From: Flavobacteriales bacterium
GTDB lineage: Bacteria > Bacteroidota > Bacteroidia > Flavobacteriales_D > Parvicellaceae
NCBI GenBank assembly: GCA_015488785.1
Contig: WFNC01000522.1
Location: 1 to 39,358, forward strand
DNA: 39,358 nt
Direction of reading: 5' to 3'
In this document: piece by piece, positions 35,054 to 39,358 of the stretch
Position numbering within the stretch: the stretch's first letter is position 1
Layout of the letters: each line of letters starts with the position of its first letter
Position numbers and translations under genes: made by a program
Notes under the pieces: model-generated
The model's database searches: none
The model's input: only the letters and a program-made list of their open reading frames with translations
Told to the model about the DNA's origin: nothing

Positions 35054-35098
35054 AAAAAGCCCCAATTCACAAATGGTGAGAATTGGGGCTTTTTTTTT
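35054..35098 (+). terminator. Intrinsic terminator after metG
   Basis: AAAAAGCCCCAATTC (35054-35068) pairs exactly with GAATTGGGGCTTTTT (35080-35094), 11-nt loop, and the T-run continues to 35098. Very strong. Confidence 0.95.
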
Positions 35099-35164
35099 GA
35101 AACTACTATTTTTTTATTTAAGTATAAGAAATGATATAAGCTTTACATTGTAACATAATATCCT

Positions 35165-35172
35165 TATTTTTG
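35165..35172 (+). promoter_or_regulatory. Candidate dapF -7 element TATTTTTG
   Basis: Matches TAnnTTTG and ends 7 nt before the dapF ATG. A TTG at 35148-35150 gives only a 14-nt spacer, shorter than at the tRNA promoters. Confidence 0.45.
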
Positions 35173-35179
35173 TTTTATA

Positions 35180-35971
35180 ATGATGAAAATACCATTCAAG
35201 AAATTTCAAGGAACAGGCAATGACTTTGTAATTATAGACAATAGAACTCTTTTTTTTGATAAAGAAAACCTAGAGCAAATTCAGTTTATTTGTAACCGAA
35301 AATTCGGAGTTGGTTCCGATGGGCTTATACTAATTGAAAATCACAATAAATATGATTTCAATATGGTATTTTTTAATCCCGATGGCTCACAGAGTTTTTG
35401 TGGTAATGGAAGCCGCTGTGCAGTTCGATTTGCTTATGATTTAGGAATTGTAAAAGAGCAAATGGAATTTATTTCTACAGATGGTTGGCACGAAGCATCA
35501 ATTTTAGATAACAATGATGTAAAGTTGAGAATGAATGATGTCTCTAATGTAGAACAAAATACTAATTTTGATTTTATGAATACAGGTTCTCCTCATTATG
35601 TTGCGTTTACACAAAATATTTTTGATTTAGATTTAATAAGCAAAGGAAGTAAGATTAGGTACAGTGAAGCTTATAAAAGTATAGGGGGAACAAATGTGAA
35701 TTTTATTGAAGCTGAAAATGATTTTTATAACGTAAGAACTTACGAAAGAGGAGTTGAAAATGAAACCTTGTCATGTGGGACAGGTGTTACTGCCTGCGCA
35801 CTGAGTGTTGGAATTCAGAAGAACTTATCAGAAAGTAAAATAAAGATAAAAACAAAAGGAGGAAATTTGACTGTTGATTTTAAAAAGAGTCTTGAAAATA
35901 ACTTTACCGATATCTGGCTTTCTGGTTCTGCCACATTTGTTTTTGATGGAGTAATAGAACTTGAAAACTAA
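35180..35971 (+). CDS. dapF: Diaminopimelate epimerase
   Basis: Converts LL- to meso-diaminopimelate for lysine and peptidoglycan synthesis without a cofactor. 263 residues. The two catalytic cysteines are Cys74 (FCGNGSRC) and Cys199 (TLSCGTGVTACA). KFQGTGNDFVIIDNR and FNPDGSQS are further family blocks. Two adjacent ATGs (35180 and 35183) are possible starts. The next gene begins immediately after the stop codon, so dapF heads a compact unit with the hypothetical and GNAT genes. Confidence 0.96.
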   Translation: MMKIPFKKFQGTGNDFVIIDNRTLFFDKENLEQIQFICNRKFGVGSDGLILIENHNKYDFNMVFFNPDGSQSFCGNGSRCAVRFAYDLGIVKEQMEFISTDGWHEASILDNNDVKLRMNDVSNVEQNTNFDFMNTGSPHYVAFTQNIFDLDLISKGSKIRYSEAYKSIGGTNVNFIEAENDFYNVRTYERGVENETLSCGTGVTACALSVGIQKNLSESKIKIKTKGGNLTVDFKKSLENNFTDIWLSGSATFVFDGVIELEN

Positions 35972-36490
35972 ATGGCTATCATTCAAAATATACAACAATT
36001 GAAAAACACCAAAGAATTGAACGCTGGTCTTTTTCTTTGTCTAATTGGAGCTGACAAGACTCCTCCTCATATTGCATTAATTGCCGATGGAAGATATTAT
36101 TCGGCAAGTGTTCGAGGTGTTAAATTAGGTGTTGATTATAATTCATTATTAAAAATATTAGAATCAAAAAAAACAGCAACCTTATTTTTACAAATAGACG
36201 AACTTGTTAATCAAGAAATGTTAAGCACTGTTTATCAGAATTATCCTAAATTAACAATCAGTGAATCATGTTTGTTTCCTATTAGAGATTATTTTAAAAT
36301 GAATAATTGGAAGGTTCACAATTGGAATTTTGTATTTGACTTAGTCAATGATGCATTAAAGGAGAAAAAAATAGGAGCTGCTTATCATTTAGAAATGGAC
36401 AAAAGATTAGATAACGGTTCATTCAAACTAAAAGAATATACTAAAGCAGACATTATTACGTTAATTAAAGAATTGAAAGAATTGTGCTAG
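35972..36490 (+). CDS. Conserved hypothetical protein between dapF and a GNAT gene
   Basis: 172 residues, no signal peptide or membrane segment, so probably cytoplasmic. I do not recognise a family. Visible features: a hydrophobic beta core (AGLFLCLIGADKTPPHIALI), the segment DGRYYSASVRGVKLG, a mixed helical middle (SLLKILESKKTATLFLQIDE) and a C-terminal basic helical tail (KADIITLIKELKELC). The ATG touches the dapF stop with no gap, and its end overlaps the GNAT start by 7 bp, so translation of the three is likely coupled. The sequence gives no basis for a function. Confidence 0.75.
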   Translation: MAIIQNIQQLKNTKELNAGLFLCLIGADKTPPHIALIADGRYYSASVRGVKLGVDYNSLLKILESKKTATLFLQIDELVNQEMLSTVYQNYPKLTISESCLFPIRDYFKMNNWKVHNWNFVFDLVNDALKEKKIGAAYHLEMDKRLDNGSFKLKEYTKADIITLIKELKELC

Positions 36491-36999
36491 AAGGGAAAAA
36501 CATAAGACTAAGAACAATAGAACCAAACGATATAGATATTCTGTTGGCTTGGGAAAACAATACTCAAAACTGGAGGGTGAGTAATACATTTGTTCCGTTT
36601 TCAAGAAAATTAATGGAAGAATATATTTACAGTGCACAAGATATTTTTAGTACCAAACAGATTCGGTTTATTATTGAAGATTTGAACACTAAAGTCCCAC
36701 TAGGCTGTGTTGACCTGTTTGATTATGATCCATTTCATTTACGAGCAGGTGTTGGAATCCTTATCGATGAAAAGTATAGGGAGAAAGGAATAGCCAAGGA
36801 AGCGTTAAGTATTTTAAAAAAATATAGTTTTAGGCATCTAAAATTGCATCAAATTCATTGTACTATTGCAGCGTCAAATAAAGCTAGTATTCGATTGTTT
36901 GAAAAAGAAAATTTTGTTCAAACAGGAGTTAAAAAAGATTGGCTAAATTTTGGAGTGAATTGGGAAGATGAGTTGAGTTATCAATGTTTTAATGATTAG
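36484..36999 (+). CDS. GNAT family N-acetyltransferase (RimJ/RimL type)
   Basis: 171 residues. The opening IRLRTIEPNDIDILLAWENN is characteristic of RimJ/RimL-like acetyltransferases. The acetyl-CoA-binding region is VGILIDEKYREKGIAKEALS (the R/Q-x-x-G-x-G/A loop, here REKGIAKEA), followed by the typical HQIHCTIAASNKASIRLFEKENF. The substrate is unknown; relatives acetylate ribosomal proteins, amino acids, polyamines or antibiotics. The start is a GTG at 36484 inside the preceding gene, and the conserved N-terminus begins within five residues of it, which supports this choice. Confidence 0.88.
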   Translation: MLEGKNIRLRTIEPNDIDILLAWENNTQNWRVSNTFVPFSRKLMEEYIYSAQDIFSTKQIRFIIEDLNTKVPLGCVDLFDYDPFHLRAGVGILIDEKYREKGIAKEALSILKKYSFRHLKLHQIHCTIAASNKASIRLFEKENFVQTGVKKDWLNFGVNWEDELSYQCFND

Positions 37000-37025
37000 T
37001 GTTTTTGATTTAAAAGTAAAAGATT

Positions 37026-37457
37026 ATGAAAAATATAGTTTTAGGATTATTGTTTATTACTGCACTCAGTTTTTTTCAAAGTTCTTGTAAAAAGAAAAAT
37101 CAAACGGTTCCTTATGTTCCTGTTGATATTTATATAAATGTAGCATTACCTGCTTATATTAATCTAAGTGCCCCAGGCGGTTGGGTTTATGTATCGGGAG
37201 GTAGTAAAGGACTAATTGTTTACCGTCAAACGTTGACTAAGTTTATGGTTTATGATAGACATTGTACCTACAATATAGATAATCCTTGCGGAGCTGCAAC
37301 GGTAGATTCTTCCAATGTTTCTATTTCCTGTGCTTGCGATGGAAGTGTCTATCAAATCTATGATGGAGCTGTAACTAATGGTCCTGCAACTTTTAATTTG
37401 CAACAGTATTCTACTAGTTTTGATGATTTAAATAATACGTTGCACATTTACAATTAA
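37026..37457 (+). CDS. Rieske-like lipoprotein lacking the His ligands
   Basis: 143 residues. A lipoprotein signal ends at Cys21 (FFQSSC, then KKKN). The rest has the layout of a Rieske domain: GLIVYR, FMVYDRHCTYN as the first cluster-binding loop, and ISCACDGSVYQIYDGAVTNGPA as the second (family form CPCHGSxF...G....GPA). The cysteines Cys80, Cys102 and Cys104 remain, but the two histidine ligands appear as Tyr82 and Asp105, so a normal 2Fe-2S Rieske centre is unlikely. Cys88 is extra. Likely a periplasmic or surface-facing lipoprotein that kept the fold. The next gene follows 6 bp later and encodes a barrel protein. Confidence 0.75.
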   Translation: MKNIVLGLLFITALSFFQSSCKKKNQTVPYVPVDIYINVALPAYINLSAPGGWVYVSGGSKGLIVYRQTLTKFMVYDRHCTYNIDNPCGAATVDSSNVSISCACDGSVYQIYDGAVTNGPATFNLQQYSTSFDDLNNTLHIYN

Positions 37458-37463
37458 AACAAC

Positions 37464-38102
37464 ATGAACATTAAAACTATTTTAGGAATAACATTCTTAT
37501 TCTTATCCCTTAATCAAAAAGCAATAGCACAAGACGAAGTTTTGAAGGCAGATTCAACACTCTCTAATTTGTATTATGAAGTTGGCTTTGGTTTTTCAAA
37601 CTTAGGAGAAATGATTGTTCTTGGAATAGACGAAAAACAACTATTTCCAGAGCATGATAAATATGCTTTTTCTTTGTCACAACTTTTAAATAACAATAAA
37701 TACCTTCGATTTGGATTTGTCTATGGATTCTATAAACAAAATATAGTGGGAGGACACAATAGTTTTATCAGTCCATTTATTGTAACTATCGGATTAGAGA
37801 AAAAGAAAACCAAGAATAGATGGGCGTTTTCTTATGGTTCAGATATTTATTATGCTACATCACTCAAAAAAACAAATATAGGAGGTTCTTTTTGGCAAGC
37901 ACAACAACATGCTTTTGGAATTTCTGGATTGATTAGCGGATCGTACTTTATTCACAAGAACTTATCTGTCCGTACAGAAACAGAAATAGGATTTGGAGCT
38001 AGGAATAACTATAAGAATAAGGGCTTTGTAGTTCAACAAACACTAGCACCAGAAGTTCGATTAATTAAAGCAATTAGCTTAGAGTTAAAATATCATTTTT
38101 AG
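37464..38102 (+). CDS. Predicted outer-membrane beta-barrel protein
   Basis: 212 residues with signal peptide MNIKTILGITFLFLSLNQKAIAQ. The mature part alternates polar and aromatic/hydrophobic residues in strand-length runs (YLRFGFVYGFYKQNI, WAFSYGSDIYYATSL, FGISGLISGSYFI, LSVRTETEIGFGARN) and ends LELKYHF, with the terminal Phe typical of BAM substrates. About eight strands are plausible, like small OmpA/OmpX-type barrels. Function unknown. It is 6 bp after the Rieske-like lipoprotein gene, so the two are probably co-expressed. Confidence 0.75.
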   Translation: MNIKTILGITFLFLSLNQKAIAQDEVLKADSTLSNLYYEVGFGFSNLGEMIVLGIDEKQLFPEHDKYAFSLSQLLNNNKYLRFGFVYGFYKQNIVGGHNSFISPFIVTIGLEKKKTKNRWAFSYGSDIYYATSLKKTNIGGSFWQAQQHAFGISGLISGSYFIHKNLSVRTETEIGFGARNNYKNKGFVVQQTLAPEVRLIKAISLELKYHF

Positions 38103-38120
38103 AAAGAATGATATTGTTTT
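38089..38120 (+). terminator. Weak hairpin at the end of the barrel gene
   Basis: AATATCATT (38089-38097) pairs with AATGATATT (38107-38115), loop spanning the stop codon, then GTTTTG. AT-only stem apart from one G-C, so terminator activity is uncertain. Confidence 0.4.
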
Positions 38121-38130
38121 GAATCTAGTT

Positions 38131-39358
38131 TTAAAGCACAGTAATTGTACCTAATTTCTCTACAATGTCAGAAGCTCCTTTTGCCTGATATTGCATTTTC
38201 CAAACATAACCTCCTGTTGGTACTTTTTGCCCCTTAGAAGTTCCATCCCAAGAAAAAGTTGAATGGTGACTTTCAAAAATTAAACTACCCCAACGATCAA
38301 AAATATAAAATTCAAAAGACCTTAATTTATCGTCGTCGAAGACGAGTTCTAATGTTTCGTTAAATCCATCTCCGTTTGGAGTAATGGCATTTGGAATATA
38401 AATGAATTCTCCCTTACTAGCTAAAATAAATGGACGGTCACTAAAATCGTCAAAGTTAGAAAGTGTTAAAGAAGATAAAGTTCCAGAAGTATTCCCATTA
38501 GAAACATTATCCACAATTGTCCATTCATTGTTCCATCTTCCTATCGTTTCTACGACTTCGTCTTCACTCGCATCATAAAAGAAAGAGATGTCTGCTGTTG
38601 AGTTTCCTTCAGAATGATACAAATGATGATAGTACAACGGATTTAAATCACTAACCAATGGAGATTTATCGTCTAATGAATAACCGTCGGAAGTAGCTTC
38701 GTTATTGGCTAGTCTTGCTCCGTAAGTGTTCTCTAAATCGTCTGTAGGAGTAACATGAATCGGTCTTAATCTAAAATCTCCTACATCAGACCCCAAAGGG
38801 AATGTATAGGTAGAAGTAGATTGTGTTTTTCGTTTCAAGTGTCCGTCACCTCTACTACTTATGTATCCTGTTGTGTAAATCAATGCGGTAGGGTCAGTAT
38901 TATTAATTAACATTACATTTTCATCCGTCAATAAATGTTCTATACCTAAATCCAACCAAACTGCAGAAGCGTCAACAGTCATTAGTTTTTTACCTCCACT
39001 GAGTATTAAACTATAAAAATCAGTAGGATTTGTTCCTGTGATTAGTTTGTCGGCATTAATAAGTCGTACTGTTGAATTATCGGCATTAAAAGTATTATTG
39101 TTCTCCCAGTTTCCACCAATTTTATAATCTCCTGTTGCAGTAGAAAAACCAGTTGACGTTCCATTGTTAACATAGTCATAATCCACATCAACATTTCCTG
39201 CGTTTTCTAAGTTTCCGTTTGCTCCCGTTTTCAAAAAATTGTTTTGAACTTTAAGAATTCCTCCTCCATTTACGGCGAAGTCTGTATCTACAAATAATTG
39301 AGCATTTACAGCCGTAAATGCATAAGTAAAACTTGTAAGTAGGATTAAAAAATATTTC
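38131..39358 (-). CDS. T9SS type B (CHU_C) surface protein, start codon beyond the right edge
   Basis: The frame is open from the stop at 38131 to the window edge, about 408 residues. At the edge it reads KYFLILLTSFTYAFTAVNAQ, a signal peptide, so only the initiator and perhaps one or two codons are missing; internal starts such as the TTG at 39234 are not needed. The middle is beta-rich (SLILSGGKKLMTVDASAVWL, GHLKRKTQSTSTYTFPLGSD), similar to putative adhesin-type Bacteroidota proteins. The last 80 residues (YIPNAITPNGDGFNETLEL, FYIFDRWGSLIFES, GGYVWKMQY) form a type B T9SS sorting domain, common in SprB-like gliding and adhesion proteins. It converges with the barrel gene. Function beyond secretion is unknown. 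Confidence 0.85.
   Translation of the reverse strand, partial: KYFLILLTSFTYAFTAVNAQLFVDTDFAVNGGGILKVQNNFLKTGANGNLENAGNVDVDYDYVNNGTSTGFSTATGDYKIGGNWENNNTFNADNSTVRLINADKLITGTNPTDFYSLILSGGKKLMTVDASAVWLDLGIEHLLTDENVMLINNTDPTALIYTTGYISSRGDGHLKRKTQSTSTYTFPLGSDVGDFRLRPIHVTPTDDLENTYGARLANNEATSDGYSLDDKSPLVSDLNPLYYHHLYHSEGNSTADISFFYDASEDEVVETIGRWNNEWTIVDNVSNGNTSGTLSSLTLSNFDDFSDRPFILASKGEFIYIPNAITPNGDGFNETLELVFDDDKLRSFEFYIFDRWGSLIFESHHSTFSWDGTSKGQKVPTGGYVWKMQYQAKGASDIVEKLGTITVL

Overview
This AT-rich window reads as a chromosome segment of a Bacteroidota bacterium, most likely Flavobacteriales. The evidence is several proteins with type IX secretion (T9SS) C-terminal sorting domains of type A and type B, lipoprotein and beta-barrel families typical of the phylum, leaders without Shine-Dalgarno sequences, and promoters of the Bacteroidota form TTG-N19-TAnnTTTG. 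There is no 16S gene, so genus is not assignable.

Layout. 1-1431 (minus): acpP then fabF (cut by the left edge), fatty-acid synthesis. 1602-7337 (minus): a two-gene unit for secreted T9SS cargo, a large GH18 chitinase-like multidomain protein followed by a protein with a duplicated module. 7338-7666: the only gene-free stretch over 300 bp, with an inverted repeat and a possible repeat relic. 7667-13180 (plus): four tightly packed genes for a lipoprotein, an outer-membrane barrel, a T9SS protein and a GT-C type membrane glycosyltransferase. 13183-16694: FkbM methyltransferase (minus), a fibrinogen-like secreted protein (plus), then tdk-alr (minus). 16800-19446 (plus): an uncharacterised protein, a YfcE-type phosphoesterase, XerC and a short HPF.

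19491-32891 (plus) is the information-processing core: tRNA-Thr(TGT), tRNA-Tyr(GTA), tRNA-Gly(TCC), tRNA-Thr(GGT), tuf, tRNA-Trp(CCA), secE, nusG, rplK, rplA, rplJ, rplL, rpoB, rpoC. The order of the four tRNAs and tuf matches the E. coli thrU-tyrU-glyT-thrT-tufB locus. Two near-identical promoters drive the tRNAs, and hairpins followed by T-runs sit after tRNA-Gly, tuf, rplL, rpoB and rpoC, so expression is probably adjusted at several attenuators rather than one uniform transcript.

32971-38102 (plus): metG, dapF, an uncharacterised protein, a GNAT acetyltransferase, a Rieske-like lipoprotein without its histidine ligands, and a small barrel protein. 38131-39358 (minus): a type B T9SS surface protein whose start codon lies just beyond the right edge.

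No CRISPR array, prophage, transposase, toxin-antitoxin pair or recognisable defence island is visible. I see no clear undescribed system. The best candidates for new biology are the 7667-13180 operon, the His-less Rieske lipoprotein, the interspersed repeat that invades the apparent 5' end of xerC, and the chain of hairpins through the tuf-rpoC locus.
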